A DNA stretch of 64,000 nt from Sulfolobus islandicus Y.N.15.51 (GTDB lineage Archaea > Thermoproteota > Thermoprotei_A > Sulfolobales > Sulfolobaceae). Shown here piece by piece: positions 18,076-27,737 of the stretch. The stretch's first letter is position 1. Each line of letters opens with the position of its first letter. Under the pieces are notes generated by a model. That model saw nothing but the letters and a program-made list of their open reading frames with translations, ran no database searches and was not told the origin of the DNA. Position numbers and translations under genes: made by a program. The DNA lies in assembly GCF_000022485.1 (NCBI RefSeq), contig NC_012623.1:2382501-2446500 (forward strand). The letters are read 5' to 3'.

Positions 18076-19668
18076 ATGTATGTACAACCCTTAAACCCAA
18101 CTGGTAATGTAGGGTTAACTATTTTAGCATCTTTAACGCCAATAATTATACTACTCGTATTGTTGGCTGGACTAAGGATAACTGCATGGTTAGCTACGCT
18201 CATAGGTTCAATAATAACGATTTTAGTTGCAACCTTAGTGTGGGGAGCTCCCATAGTACAGGTCAGCTATGCATGGCTTATAGGAGCATTAGTAGGAACT
18301 TGGGCAATATCTTGGATAGTATTCTGGGGGTTAACAATTTATAATACGTTAGTGCTAACTGGGAAATTTGATGCGTTTAGGGATTGGATCGTAAGAAACT
18401 CTACTAATGACGCTAGAGTTCAAGCTATTGTATTAGCTTGGTCTTTAGGAGCCTTATTTGAAGGATTAGTAGGATTTGGATATCCTTGGGCATTTATAGC
18501 TCCACTCCTAATATATCTAGGTTTTGATGATCTAAAAGCTCTTCAAGTTTCTGCACTGGCCAATAACGCGCCAGTATCCTATGGTGCATTAGGAACACCG
18601 ATCATTATATTAGCATCGGTTACCGGATTACCTTTACTGTTTGTATCATCTTCAGTGGCGAAGGTTGTAGCAATTTTAGCTCTATTACCACCTTGGATAT
18701 TATTATATCTAGTTGACAAATGGAGAGGGATAAAGGAAGCATGGCCAATAGCCATACTAGGCTCATTATCCTACATCTTAGGTCAATATCCGGTAGCGAG
18801 CTTTGTTGGTCCTTATTTACCTGACATTACAGGGTCTTTAATATCTTTTGTAATATTACTTTTATTCTTAAGAGTGTGGAGGCCTAAAAGAATACTGAGC
18901 TTAAGAAGTATTCAGCCCAATGGTGGGGATAGTAAGAAATACTCTAAAAGAGACGTTATTGAGGCATTATCAGCTTTCATAGTATTGATAATAGTAGTGA
19001 CTCTATGGACCGGCCCTTGGTCTCCTCTAACTAAGTTTTCATTAGTTACCTTATCCCAGTCAACTTACTCTTCACTTCTCCATAAAAACGTGGCGGTAAG
19101 TTTTGCCTTTAATCCTTTCGTAGCAGGTACGTCAATTTTAGTATCATGGATAATCATTTCTCTAGTTTTAAGGGCCTCGCCTAAAGTTATGGGACAAGCT
19201 ATAAAGAGGTCTTTTCATCAATACTGGGGAGGGATACTAACTGGTGTTTTTGTAGTTGGACTTGCATATGTATTCAATTTCAGTGGAATGGCTTATTCAT
19301 TAGCTTGGAAAACTAGTGATCTAGGAGTAGCGTTTATAATAGTCTCACCATTATTTGGGTGGATTGGATGTGCACTGTCTGGAAGCAATACTTCAACTAA
19401 CGCCCTTTTTGGAGCTTTCCAAGCCACAACTGCACGTTTAGCTGGCTTACCCGTAGGATTACCGCCAGCGTTAAACTCTGTCGGTGCAGAGTTAGCTAAA
19501 CCAGTAGCTCCGCAGACTGCGAGTGCAGGAGTATCTACAACAAAATATGTTCGAAAAGAGGGAATAGTAATTAGGAAAAATCTGCCTTGGGCTATAGGTA
19601 TATTGATATATCTAATGCTGATAGGAGTACTATACGCGTTCTTAGCTCCATCTCTATTTGTGCATTAG
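18076..19668 (+). CDS. lctP: L-lactate permease (LctP family)
   Basis: 530 residues with about 13-14 hydrophobic helices. Family hallmarks are EGLVGFGYPWAFIAPLLI, ALANNAPVSYGALGTPIII and the C-terminal SGSNTSTNALFGAFQ and AKPVAPQTASAG. LctP proteins import lactate or glycolate with protons at the plasma membrane. The gene is followed by an OFA-type MFS carrier and the pyruvate:ferredoxin oxidoreductase operon, which fits use of imported lactate after oxidation to pyruvate. No lactate dehydrogenase is visible in the window. Confidence 0.85.
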   Translation: MYVQPLNPTGNVGLTILASLTPIIILLVLLAGLRITAWLATLIGSIITILVATLVWGAPIVQVSYAWLIGALVGTWAISWIVFWGLTIYNTLVLTGKFDAFRDWIVRNSTNDARVQAIVLAWSLGALFEGLVGFGYPWAFIAPLLIYLGFDDLKALQVSALANNAPVSYGALGTPIIILASVTGLPLLFVSSSVAKVVAILALLPPWILLYLVDKWRGIKEAWPIAILGSLSYILGQYPVASFVGPYLPDITGSLISFVILLLFLRVWRPKRILSLRSIQPNGGDSKKYSKRDVIEALSAFIVLIIVVTLWTGPWSPLTKFSLVTLSQSTYSSLLHKNVAVSFAFNPFVAGTSILVSWIIISLVLRASPKVMGQAIKRSFHQYWGGILTGVFVVGLAYVFNFSGMAYSLAWKTSDLGVAFIIVSPLFGWIGCALSGSNTSTNALFGAFQATTARLAGLPVGLPPALNSVGAELAKPVAPQTASAGVSTTKYVRKEGIVIRKNLPWAIGILIYLMLIGVLYAFLAPSLFVH

Positions 19669-20075
19669 TATCTATATAAACTACCTTCCCTTTTTCTATT
19701 AAGTTAACTCCTAATATTTTTACATATCTAGAATTGTTTAACTCAATCACTCCTCACAGAGTTTTATATAAGAAGTAAAAGGTAAAATTGTCACTAGCTT
19801 TTAGGGAGTACTTAAATATTATTCATAGGATTCCGTTTATGCAGGAAAATTTTGTTATTTATAGCATGGATCAACTGAACTATGTACATTAATAATAATA
19901 AGTTTTTAAATTTAATTTCCAAATATAGTGCTACTATCTAAGCCAAAGAATTATATTTTTAACGTACTTACTCGCATTTTATGCAAGAAAATTTGATGAC
20001 AGTTAGTTATATTTCTAATAAATATAGGCTAATTTTAGAAACAAAAGTTAAAACCATTTTTTACGTATAGAATGA
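19669..20075. other. Intergenic region upstream of the MFS gene
   Basis: 407 bp, AT-rich, no coding pattern. Two related motifs, TTTATGCAGGAAAATTTTGT near 19837 and TTTATGCAAGAAAATTTGAT near 19978, lie about 140 bp apart upstream of the carrier and might be regulator sites; this is a visual match only. Confidence 0.35.
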
Positions 20076-21368
20076 ATGATGAGCAATAAGTGGTTAGAGA
20101 AAGGATGGTTTAGATGGTTTTTAGTAGTAGCAGCAACTATTTCCATGGCACTTGTTAGTGTGTATGAATACTCATGGACATTATACACAGTACCATTAGG
20201 TAAAGTATTTAACGTAGCTCCAGGGTCAGCAGCACTAGGGCTTACATTCACAATATATATTATTGTCCAAGCTCTATCAATGTTTGTTGCAGGTAGGATT
20301 GCGGATAGGTATGGTCCTAGACTAATTTCTATGTTAGGTGGGATAGTTACTGGTATTGGATATGTTAGCTCTGCCTTTGCTAATTCCTTGCCGCTACTAT
20401 ATCTTACCTATGGCTTCGGGAGTATAGGAGTTGGTATAATATACGGCACCGCAATAAGCACTGCAGTTAGATGGTTCCCAGATAAAAGAGGTCTAGCAAC
20501 TGGAATTATAGAAATAGGTTTCGGTGGTGGATCATTTGCATTATCCCCTTTAATACAATATATTATCACTTCAATTAGTTACCGTACTGCATTAGTTTAT
20601 TTGGGAATTACACAACTAGTAGTTATAACTCTATTGGCATACTTCTTTGCCTATCCTCCTCCTCAATGGTTACCTAAAGGCTTTAATGCCGAGGAGTATG
20701 AGAGAAAACGTAAGATGATAAAGAGGAGTAAAAGCGATTTTAGCGTTTCACAGATGGTTAAAACATGGCAATGGTGGGTAATTTATATTGCATTTTTCCT
20801 TATTGTAGGATCTGGTCTATCCATAATTGGACATCTAATACCTTACGGTAGATCACTGGGATTTAGTATAGCTGCTGTAATTGCGGTGTTCCTATTTCCC
20901 TTCGCTAATGGTTTAGGAAGATTTGTAATGGGTACGGTATCTGACTACTTAGGAAGACCATATACTATGACGCTGTCTTTCGGAATTAGTGGAATCTCCA
21001 TGCTTTCAGTAGCGTTCATACCAAAGATTGCGCCATTATACCTTGCCTTGATTTTCCTTACAGCATTCACATGGGGTCCGCTATTCTCTTTATTCCCTCC
21101 GCTAGTAGGTGATTATTATGGGCCTAAGCACTCTGGAGCTAATTACGGCTTAACCTATACTGCAAAGGCATTAGCGGGTATATTTGCCGGTTATGGTGCA
21201 TCAGTACTATTCACCTCATATGGCATAAAGGAGACATTGGTCATAACTGGTTTAATGGCCATAATATCTTCAATCCTAGCCTTAACCCTAAGACCACCAA
21301 AAATGCCTACTGCACAGATTGCAAGTACTGAGAGTCAGAGAGATAGCATAGAATCTAAAACCAAATAA
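20076..21368 (+). CDS. MFS transporter, oxalate/formate antiporter-like (OFA)
   Basis: 430 residues with 12 predicted helices. The MFS loop motif after helix 2 is AGRIADRYGPRLISMLGG, and the second-half equivalent is MGTVSDYLGRPYTM. The early VYEYSWTLYTVPLG and RWFPDKRGLATGI segments are typical of the OFA group, which exchanges small carboxylates. Its place between a lactate permease and a 2-oxoacid:ferredoxin oxidoreductase suggests a monocarboxylate such as pyruvate or lactate. Start ATG-ATG at 20076. Confidence 0.8.
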   Translation: MMSNKWLEKGWFRWFLVVAATISMALVSVYEYSWTLYTVPLGKVFNVAPGSAALGLTFTIYIIVQALSMFVAGRIADRYGPRLISMLGGIVTGIGYVSSAFANSLPLLYLTYGFGSIGVGIIYGTAISTAVRWFPDKRGLATGIIEIGFGGGSFALSPLIQYIITSISYRTALVYLGITQLVVITLLAYFFAYPPPQWLPKGFNAEEYERKRKMIKRSKSDFSVSQMVKTWQWWVIYIAFFLIVGSGLSIIGHLIPYGRSLGFSIAAVIAVFLFPFANGLGRFVMGTVSDYLGRPYTMTLSFGISGISMLSVAFIPKIAPLYLALIFLTAFTWGPLFSLFPPLVGDYYGPKHSGANYGLTYTAKALAGIFAGYGASVLFTSYGIKETLVITGLMAIISSILALTLRPPKMPTAQIASTESQRDSIESKTK

Positions 21369-21577
21369 TTTCTTGTGATAAACATTTTTTATTGTAATTT
21401 CTATTCTTTTTTATTTTTTAAAAAAATTCTTAATAGTCAAGTCAAACTTCCTTCCCTATATCTTGCATATTTTGCAAAAGATTCTAGAAACACCCTACTA
21501 TGTTACAAAACCTTGTATACGTAAATTAATATAGTTACAAATGAATCTATATATAACAGATTACGAAATATTCTCAT

Positions 21578-22669
21578 ATGGGAGTAAAAGATGAAGTGAA
21601 GTATGTAGAGATAGTATATAGGGGTATATTCCAGAAAAGATTGGCAAAATATATTGCAGAAGGAATCGTGTATACTGCAAGGGAAATCGGGAGACCAGCC
21701 CTATCTTTCGGAAGATATGGAGATTCTCCAGAAAGGAACGGAGTACCGGCGAAATACTATGTTGGAATAGGAAATGGAGTGAATGAGGAAGACCTTATAG
21801 GGTACTCAACAAGAGTAGAGCCTGATCTAGTAGATACCATTATTGTACTAGACGATACCCTATTAAAGGGTGTAGAATCGTGGGCATGGCAAGGGGTACA
21901 ACCAATCAACCTTAAACTAAAGAGTAACGGGACAATGTTAGTAACCTCTACCAAGAGAATTAACGAATTGTTGAAAATGATACCTAAAAAGGACTTCAAT
22001 TGGACTCTAGGAGTAATAAATACTGAACCATCATTTTCGGGACTATGGGCATTTAAGGATGATTTAACAATGGAGAAAGTCTGGGGAGGATTAGCAAAGT
22101 TAAGACCAGATATAATTGATTTAGATCATTTAATTAAATATGTAAGTAAAAAGCAAGATGCTAACAAGAGAATATCTGCGGTCAAGGAAGCATATTCGTC
22201 AGTAGATTACAGAACTGTAATGAAAGGTGAGGGAATAGATTTCGTATATAATCCGCCTAGACTACTAACATGGCATGAGATGTTGGAAGGTACAGTAATT
22301 CCCGCAGTTCCTAGAGGAAAGAGAAACGAACTCTTTAAGAGAGGGACTACGAAATTTGAGAGACCTACAGTAGATTTCGACACTTGTATCAAATGTAAGT
22401 TATGTTGGATATACTGTCCGGATGAATGTTTTGATGAGACGCCAGATGGATATTACGATATAGCATATGATTACTGTGTAGGCTGTGGCATATGCGCTGA
22501 TGTATGTCCCGTTAAGGATTGCATAGTAATGGTAGATGAATCGATGTTCACAGATTACAGAAGACCATATGAGATGTGGAAGGAGAATAAGGCAAAGTAT
22601 AAGGAATGGTTAAAGAATGTAAGGCAAGCTAGGAAAGAAAGGGTTTACGTTCCGGGGTTAGGGAGATGA
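21578..22669 (+). CDS. porGD: Pyruvate-type 2-oxoacid:ferredoxin oxidoreductase, fused gamma-delta subunit
   Basis: 363 residues. Residues 1-180 are the gamma domain (GIFQKRLAKYIAEGIVYTAR), and the C-terminal third is a delta ferredoxin domain with CIKCKLCWIYCPDEC and CVGCGICADVCPVKDC, binding two 4Fe-4S clusters. The enzyme converts pyruvate and CoA to acetyl-CoA and CO2 with ferredoxin as acceptor, or the reverse. TATATATAACAG about 26 bases before the ATG suggests a leaderless promoter for the whole operon. The stop overlaps the alpha gene by four bases. Confidence 0.88.
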   Translation: MGVKDEVKYVEIVYRGIFQKRLAKYIAEGIVYTAREIGRPALSFGRYGDSPERNGVPAKYYVGIGNGVNEEDLIGYSTRVEPDLVDTIIVLDDTLLKGVESWAWQGVQPINLKLKSNGTMLVTSTKRINELLKMIPKKDFNWTLGVINTEPSFSGLWAFKDDLTMEKVWGGLAKLRPDIIDLDHLIKYVSKKQDANKRISAVKEAYSSVDYRTVMKGEGIDFVYNPPRLLTWHEMLEGTVIPAVPRGKRNELFKRGTTKFERPTVDFDTCIKCKLCWIYCPDECFDETPDGYYDIAYDYCVGCGICADVCPVKDCIVMVDESMFTDYRRPYEMWKENKAKYKEWLKNVRQARKERVYVPGLGR

Positions 22670-23913
22670 CAGAGGTCAAAAAATTAGTAGAAAAAGAGGT
22701 ATTAATGAACGGAACACAAGCAGTTGCTCATGCTGCAATGTATGCAGATGTGGACGTAGTTGCAGCTTATCCAATTAGACCATATACTGAAGTTATGGAC
22801 ACGATCTCTAAATTAATAGCAGATGGTGAATTGGATGCAGAGTTCATAGTTGCTGAAGGAGAACACGGACAGTTTGAAACTGTGAAGCATGCCTCTTTAG
22901 TTGGAGCGAGGACTTTAGTGGGAAGTAGTGGAGTTGGGTGGCTTTACGGAATGGAGGCAATAGTGGTTACGGCAACAGATCGTGCTCCAATAGTCGCAAT
23001 AATAGGGAATAGGGCTCTAGATGATCCTGGAGCTTATGGAGTTGAACACAATGATGCGTTAATGGTAAGGGATGTGGGTTGGTTATTGGTATGGGTGGAC
23101 ACTGCTCAAGAGGCTTTCGATACTACGTTAATAGCTTATAGGGTAGCTGAAGATCAAAGGGTGTTACTACCCTTAGGTATATCTATGGATGGTGGATTTT
23201 TGACGCACTCAGAACAAATAGTGAGACTACCTCCTAAGGAACTGGTTAAGAACTTCTTACCGCCATATAATAGAGGTAAGTATTTGGTTCACCCCGATAA
23301 TCCAATTACTGTAGCTCCTCAAGTTAACGACGATTGGGTTATGGAAATAAGGAGACAACATGAAGAGGCTATGGAAAGGGCTAGGGGCGTAATAGTTGAA
23401 GCATATGAGGAATTTAAAAAGGTGTTCGGGAGATATCCAGGTTCAACCAATGAGTTACAAATGCCGGAAAACCCATTTGTAGAGCCGTATATGGTTGATG
23501 ACGCTGAGGTGGTGTTAATTGGAATGGGAACAGTTTCTAAACCGATGAAAGTCGCGATAAAGAGTATGAGAAGACAAGGCTATAAGGTGGGAATGTTAAG
23601 GATAAGGTGGTTCAGGCCATTCCCAACACAAGATGTCATTAAGTATTTAGCAAATTCTAGGGTGGTGTGTGTTGTTGATAGGGATTACTCAATGGGATCG
23701 CCAAACAGAGGAGGGGTCATCTATCATGAAATTAGATCTTCACTATATGATCTAGATCAGAGGCCCAGAGTTATGAGTTTCATAGGAGGATTGGGTGGAA
23801 GGGAAATAACTACCCAGGACGTGAAAAAAATAATTAAGATAGGTTACGAGCATAGGGATACTCCCATAACGAAACCCGTTTATTGGGTTGGGGTCAGAGG
23901 AGACCCTTGGTAA
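22666..23913 (+). CDS. porA: Pyruvate-type ferredoxin oxidoreductase, alpha subunit
   Basis: 415 residues. Alpha-subunit landmarks are NGTQAVAHAAMYADVDVVAA, AAYPIRPYTEVMD, EGEHGQFETVKHASLVGART and SSGVGWLYGMEAI. YPIRPYTE occupies the place of the substrate-contact YPITPSS motif of PORs. The second half has the transketolase-C-like domain (VLIGMGTVSKPMKVAI). It starts four bases inside the gamma-delta gene and is followed 18 bp later by the beta subunit, with GGTGAT as ribosome site. Confidence 0.88.
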   Translation: MTEVKKLVEKEVLMNGTQAVAHAAMYADVDVVAAYPIRPYTEVMDTISKLIADGELDAEFIVAEGEHGQFETVKHASLVGARTLVGSSGVGWLYGMEAIVVTATDRAPIVAIIGNRALDDPGAYGVEHNDALMVRDVGWLLVWVDTAQEAFDTTLIAYRVAEDQRVLLPLGISMDGGFLTHSEQIVRLPPKELVKNFLPPYNRGKYLVHPDNPITVAPQVNDDWVMEIRRQHEEAMERARGVIVEAYEEFKKVFGRYPGSTNELQMPENPFVEPYMVDDAEVVLIGMGTVSKPMKVAIKSMRRQGYKVGMLRIRWFRPFPTQDVIKYLANSRVVCVVDRDYSMGSPNRGGVIYHEIRSSLYDLDQRPRVMSFIGGLGGREITTQDVKKIIKIGYEHRDTPITKPVYWVGVRGDPW

Positions 23914-23931
23914 AATTGAAGGTGATCCCAC

Positions 23932-24948
23932 ATGGTTGAAAAGGAAATGGAAGAAAAGGTGTATAAGTCAATTATTAAGACAATAAAAGATACACCACTG
24001 GAAGAGTTCTATACATCTGGCCATAGGACTTGTCAAGGATGTGAGTCAGCACTAGTCATGAGGTTTTTGGCTAAAGCTGCCGGACAAAGGACCATAGTTA
24101 TAGGAGCTACTGGATGCATGTATGTGGCAAATACTACATATTATAGCACGTCATGGATAGTACCATGGGTTCACACGCAATTGGGAGGATCTGGTGCAGC
24201 TGCATTAGGTACAGCCGCAGCATTGAGAGCGTTAATGAGGAAAGGAAAAATAAAGCAAGAACCTATAAACGTGATAGCCTTCTGTGGAGATCTAGGATGT
24301 GCAGATATGGGTTTGTCTGGAGTTTCAAACGCAATGACGTATGACTATAACTTACTCATAGTACTTTATGATAATGAATCTGCAGCTAACACTGATATTC
24401 AAGAGACTAGCATGACACCTTATGGAGCACAGACCTCATTCAGTAGGCCAGGTAAGCAAAGAAGGATAATGAAGAAGAGGTGGAAGAAGAGTGTAGTTCC
24501 AATGATAATAGCAGGGCATAGGAACATTAGATACGCCGCTACCATGACCCCAGCCTATCCACTGGATTCAATAAACAAGATCAAGAAGGCATTAGCAATA
24601 GGAGGGCCAACTTTCATTCATTCCTTAGATCCATGTCCAAAGGGATGGGATTACGATCCAAGGTTCTCTCATGAACTGGGAGTATTGGCAGCTGAAACTG
24701 GACTATGGCCACTATATGAGTATACTGATGGGGAGATAGCGTACAATGAGCCCACAAAGAGTATAGTGGAGGGTAGAATGAAGAGAAAACCGGTAAAAGA
24801 GTACTTAGAAAAGCAAGGAAGATTCTCACACTTTACAGAGGAAGACATCGAGCACATAGAAAGGATGGTTGACGAGATGTATGAAGAATGGGAAATCCCC
24901 GGAGTAATGCCAATAAAGTCGTTAAATGTAAAGATAAGTGACAAATAA
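23932..24948 (+). CDS. porB: Pyruvate-type ferredoxin oxidoreductase, beta subunit (TPP-binding)
   Basis: 338 residues. The thiamine-pyrophosphate motif is CGDLGCADMGLSGVSNAMTY (GDxx...N). Cys residues for the proximal 4Fe-4S cluster are in HRTCQGCESALV, and GATGCMYVANTTYYSTSWIV matches the beta subunit core. It closes the gamma-delta/alpha/beta operon. Pyruvate is the most likely substrate given the closest family, but other 2-oxoacids or oxalate cannot be excluded from sequence alone. T-rich sequence after the stop may terminate the operon. Confidence 0.88.
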   Translation: MVEKEMEEKVYKSIIKTIKDTPLEEFYTSGHRTCQGCESALVMRFLAKAAGQRTIVIGATGCMYVANTTYYSTSWIVPWVHTQLGGSGAAALGTAAALRALMRKGKIKQEPINVIAFCGDLGCADMGLSGVSNAMTYDYNLLIVLYDNESAANTDIQETSMTPYGAQTSFSRPGKQRRIMKKRWKKSVVPMIIAGHRNIRYAATMTPAYPLDSINKIKKALAIGGPTFIHSLDPCPKGWDYDPRFSHELGVLAAETGLWPLYEYTDGEIAYNEPTKSIVEGRMKRKPVKEYLEKQGRFSHFTEEDIEHIERMVDEMYEEWEIPGVMPIKSLNVKISDK

Positions 24949-25001
24949 TAATAATAAAGAAAAGAAAGGGATATCTTTTTCCTCTTGCTACTCCGATTTT
25001 C

Positions 25002-25469
25002 TCATGGCAATACCGAGGGGTCTATCTTATATCTCTCAATTATTCTTGAAATGGAAACAGTCTTAATTCCCTTAATATTGTACAATTTATTGGCTATAAA
25101 TTGATGTGCACTTGCATCATCTTTAAAGATCATATGTACGTGTAATCTAGGCCCATTATCTAAACCATATATTCTCACCACTTCTGGTATTTCACCTAGT
25201 TCTTGAGCTACCTTTTTTATGGAATAAGGCACTGTCTCTATTTCCATGACTAATGAAACATTTAAACCTAGGTTCACTCTGTCTATTATGGCTACATATC
25301 CTCTTATTATTTGAGCGTCTTCCAGTCTCTTTATCCTATACCTCACGGTACTTATAGGTATTCCCAGTTCGTCCGATAACTCTTTTAAACTCTTTTTAGC
25401 ATTATAGCGTAAGATCTCAAGTATTTTTTCATCAGTATCGTCAAGTCTTATTATATTAACTCCCATCAA
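25002..25469 (-). CDS. Lrp/AsnC-family transcriptional regulator
   Basis: 155 residues. The N-terminal helix-turn-helix is LDDTDEKILEILRYNAKKSL with LSDELGIPISTVRYRIKRLE, followed by the RAM ligand-binding domain (LVMEIETVPYSIKKVAQELG). TTG at 25469 is followed at once by ATG at 25466, the likelier start. These proteins sense amino acids or 2-oxoacids. It lies convergent to the ferredoxin oxidoreductase operon and could regulate it, which is inference from position. Confidence 0.85.
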   Translation of the reverse strand: MMGVNIIRLDDTDEKILEILRYNAKKSLKELSDELGIPISTVRYRIKRLEDAQIIRGYVAIIDRVNLGLNVSLVMEIETVPYSIKKVAQELGEIPEVVRIYGLDNGPRLHVHMIFKDDASAHQFIANKLYNIKGIKTVSISRIIERYKIDPSVLP

Positions 25470-25703
25470 TATATATTATACATTATCAAACATATAAGGA
25501 TTATTGTAAAAATTACAAGATTATCCATTGATTCATTGCATAAATTAAACTCTTATCTTCTTATAATTAACAATTTTGCAACTTCAAGAAAGAAGTTAAT
25601 TATCAAAATTCTAAATATTTATTACTTTCTAGTTGGTAATTAAAAACATTGGATTATATAGAATAATTTATACAAATATTATTTAAGAAATTTTTAAATT
25701 TCT

Positions 25704-25919
25704 TTAAGGCTGATATACCACACTAATGTTTAAAGTTTGTCCATTTGATAAAGTTAGTTGTATAACGTAAATGTTACCAGATACAAAAGTGAATGAAGTT
25801 TTGAAATCGATTTTAATAGCGTTATAACCTAAAGAAAGCTGATTAGGCGTAATACTATTCGTTGAATAATTAGTACCTAATATTGTAGCACTTAAAATTG
25901 CTAGCTGATATTGAGACTG
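25704..25919 (-). pseudogene. C-terminal fragment homologous to the DUF973 protein tail
   Basis: About 70 codons: SQYQLAILSATILGTNYSTN, then SITPNQLSLGYNAIKIDF and NIYVIQLTLSNGQTLNISVV. It aligns along its whole length with the last domain of the DUF973 protein at 8161-9132 (DYSTNEITPKKLSKGYNSIK, TYTIRLISANGR). Upstream it runs straight into copy B of the IS-derived unit. The membrane part is absent, so insertion or deletion has removed the front of the gene. Confidence 0.65.
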
Positions 25920-26170
25920 ATTCATCCCCACCCTGGAAGGGCGATGGTCCCCCTTCCAGAGGGATCATCGTTCCCACCATCGATTCGGGTTTACATCTCT
26001 CATCTGGTGGGCAGTCGAGTGGATCAGAGATCCACTCCCATCTGAATAGAAGGGGACTTTCATCCATAACGTCTAGTCCCTTAAGAGATACTAGATGCTC
26101 CTCCCACAGTCCCATTAAGCCCTCAATCGAGCTGGGGAGGAGCATCATTAACATCACTAAAAGAATTTCA
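25917..26170 (-). ncRNA. Candidate structured RNA, omega-RNA-like (copy B)
   Basis: Same promoter and hairpins as the copy at 6262-6510. The 11-bp ATGCTCCTCCC stem and the 9-bp GAGTGGATC hairpin are unchanged. The loop-side change GGGGAACC to GGGGGACC and the end hairpin CCTTCCAGG keep pairing possible. Confidence 0.45.
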
Positions 26171-26260
26171 GAAAAAAGGATTATTTAAATATAAGGGGGC
26201 TATCCATCACCGCTAGGGAGGCTTTCCTCCCCCTTAACCTCCTTTTTCTGTAAAAATTTT
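25917..26260 (-). mobile_element. IS200/IS605-derived nonautonomous unit, copy B
   Basis: Near-identical inverted copy of 6167-6510, with only scattered differences, some inside stems. The outer stem is TAAGGGGG/CCCCCTTA around GGGAGG-AAAG-CCTCCC, the TATA-like stretch is TTATATTTAAATAATCC, and the right end is GCCCTTCCAGGGTGG with GAATCAG. It separates a transglutaminase-like gene from the detached DUF973-type domain. Homology between the copies stops at AAAATTTTTACA on one side and TCAGT on the other, so these are the element ends. Confidence 0.6.
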
Positions 26261-26274
26261 CCCATATGAACATA

Positions 26275-27138
26275 TTATCTGAAATACCAGTTAAAAGAGA
26301 AGTCAAAACTTGTGGGTTTGCGATACCAGATCTTACTCCTAACATCAGCGTCATCCCTCCCAATAGCCCATTTCAAATACTGTATTCCTTTAGTGGCATT
26401 AGTGGGATCAACAGGAAACCACACATCGTTAACCTTAATCTCAACCCATGCGTGAGCTTCCTTAGTAGAATATGGAATTAAACCCACAACGTATCTAGCA
26501 GGAATTCCCAATGCTCTTAGAATTCCTAGTGTAACGTGGCTATAGTTTACACAAACTCCAGAACCCATAATTAAGGAGCCAAATGCCGATTTAACGCTAC
26601 TATTGTTTTTATCGTACTTAATACTACCCCTAATAAAACTCGTAATTTTATTTAGGAGGTCATCAAGTGAGGAATATGGTATGTTAAACCTCCTAAACTT
26701 ATCAATATTGACATATTTGCTTGAAGAGAGAAAAACATTCTCCTCATTCTCAAATTTTGAGAAAGAATAAATTTCGACCTCATAATTGATACTAATTGAA
26801 AAATAGCCAGAGGGATTACAGTCAAAGGATAAATACTCATTTCTAAATCTATCTTGATTTACACTAACCTTGCAAAATGAGGGATAATCGATATCAAAAT
26901 AAAGGACCTTTTGCCCATTGTCCTTATAAGGAATCATATAAAGCTTGCCCATTACTTCACTAGGCCTAGAAAAGGAAACTTCAGCGGATAGCTTATATCT
27001 AGTCATTGTCGTTGCAAATAAGAAAGAAAAAAGAAAAACTTTACCCCATCTGAAATGATAAAGTCCAAGATGGGAATGCCAGCCAGCAGGATACGATAAG
27101 GAAGCTCTACCGAAATCAGTTATTTCTAAATATTCCAT
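26275..27138 (-). CDS. Transglutaminase-like domain protein
   Basis: 287 residues from the first Met; a later start such as MTRYKLSAEVS is possible, and VFLFSFLFATT just before it could be a short membrane segment. The Cys-His-Asp triad of the papain-like transglutaminase fold is visible in GSGVCVNYSHVTLGILRALG, KEAHAWVEIKVND and FPVDPTNATKG near the C-terminus. The upstream 150 residues are beta-rich. Archaeal members are thought to act as proteases or peptide-modifying enzymes. Copy B of the IS-derived unit begins 15 bp after its stop. Confidence 0.75.
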   Translation of the reverse strand: MEYLEITDFGRASLSYPAGWHSHLGLYHFRWGKVFLFSFLFATTMTRYKLSAEVSFSRPSEVMGKLYMIPYKDNGQKVLYFDIDYPSFCKVSVNQDRFRNEYLSFDCNPSGYFSISINYEVEIYSFSKFENEENVFLSSSKYVNIDKFRRFNIPYSSLDDLLNKITSFIRGSIKYDKNNSSVKSAFGSLIMGSGVCVNYSHVTLGILRALGIPARYVVGLIPYSTKEAHAWVEIKVNDVWFPVDPTNATKGIQYLKWAIGRDDADVRSKIWYRKPTSFDFSFNWYFR

Positions 27139-27171
27139 ATTTCCCTTAACAGTCCTTTTAGTTAATCCAGG

Positions 27172-27303
27172 TTACAGCAAAGCGCTGATTACTAAATCGA
27201 AGGCACAGCCATATAGTGGTAGAGTCTTCTTTAATTTATCTATACTTTTCCTACCTTTTGATAACTCATTTAATGCATGATATCCACATCCTAAACATTT
27301 TTA
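27172..27303 (-). pseudogene. Unidentified coding remnant with a CxxC motif
   Basis: An open minus-strand stretch reads KCLGCGYHALNELSKGRKS, then IDKLKKTLPLYGCAFDLVIS before the stop. The amino-acid pattern looks genuinely coding, but a stop lies immediately upstream and no start codon is available. I do not recognise the parent protein. The surrounding 27.14-27.73 kb stretch holds only this and the phosphoesterase fragment. Confidence 0.35.
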
Positions 27304-27558
27304 TCATTGATATTGAATTCGATATCAGAATCTTTAAACTTTACTCTCAATCAAAAACCCCGTAATAAATGGGGGAATGAGAGACAATTTTAAACTTGCA
27401 GTGCAACAACTATTAGATTAGCATTTTGCGTAAATTCCTAGGGTTAGATACTTTTTAAAAGAACTGTGTTTACGCTTATAATATTTTATATTAAAATTGT
27501 TAAATCTTATTATTTGTCTTAAAGTGATAGCAAATGTTACGTTAAGTATTCACAGTAA

Positions 27559-27696
27559 TTATACCCCTAAAAGGATCGTATGGGAAGGCTTCTCGGATAG
27601 CATTATTTTGTTTATCTCTTCAATATCACAATGGGGATAATGAATATCAGATAGCACCAGTATCTTACCACTCCATTCAATGGAAATCTCTCTCAA
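27559..27696 (-). pseudogene. Metallophosphoesterase N-terminal fragment
   Basis: From TTG at 27696 the frame reads [20 protein letters not shown], then [18 protein letters not shown] and TILLGV before a stop. The SDIHYPH motif is the first metal-binding element of calcineurin-like phosphoesterases, and the expected GD(N) after LLG is lost at the stop. The remaining two-thirds of the gene is missing. Confidence 0.65.
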
Positions 27697-27737
27697 ACTT
27701 TTTATCCCTATGATATGATTATAATTTGTGGTAAAAA

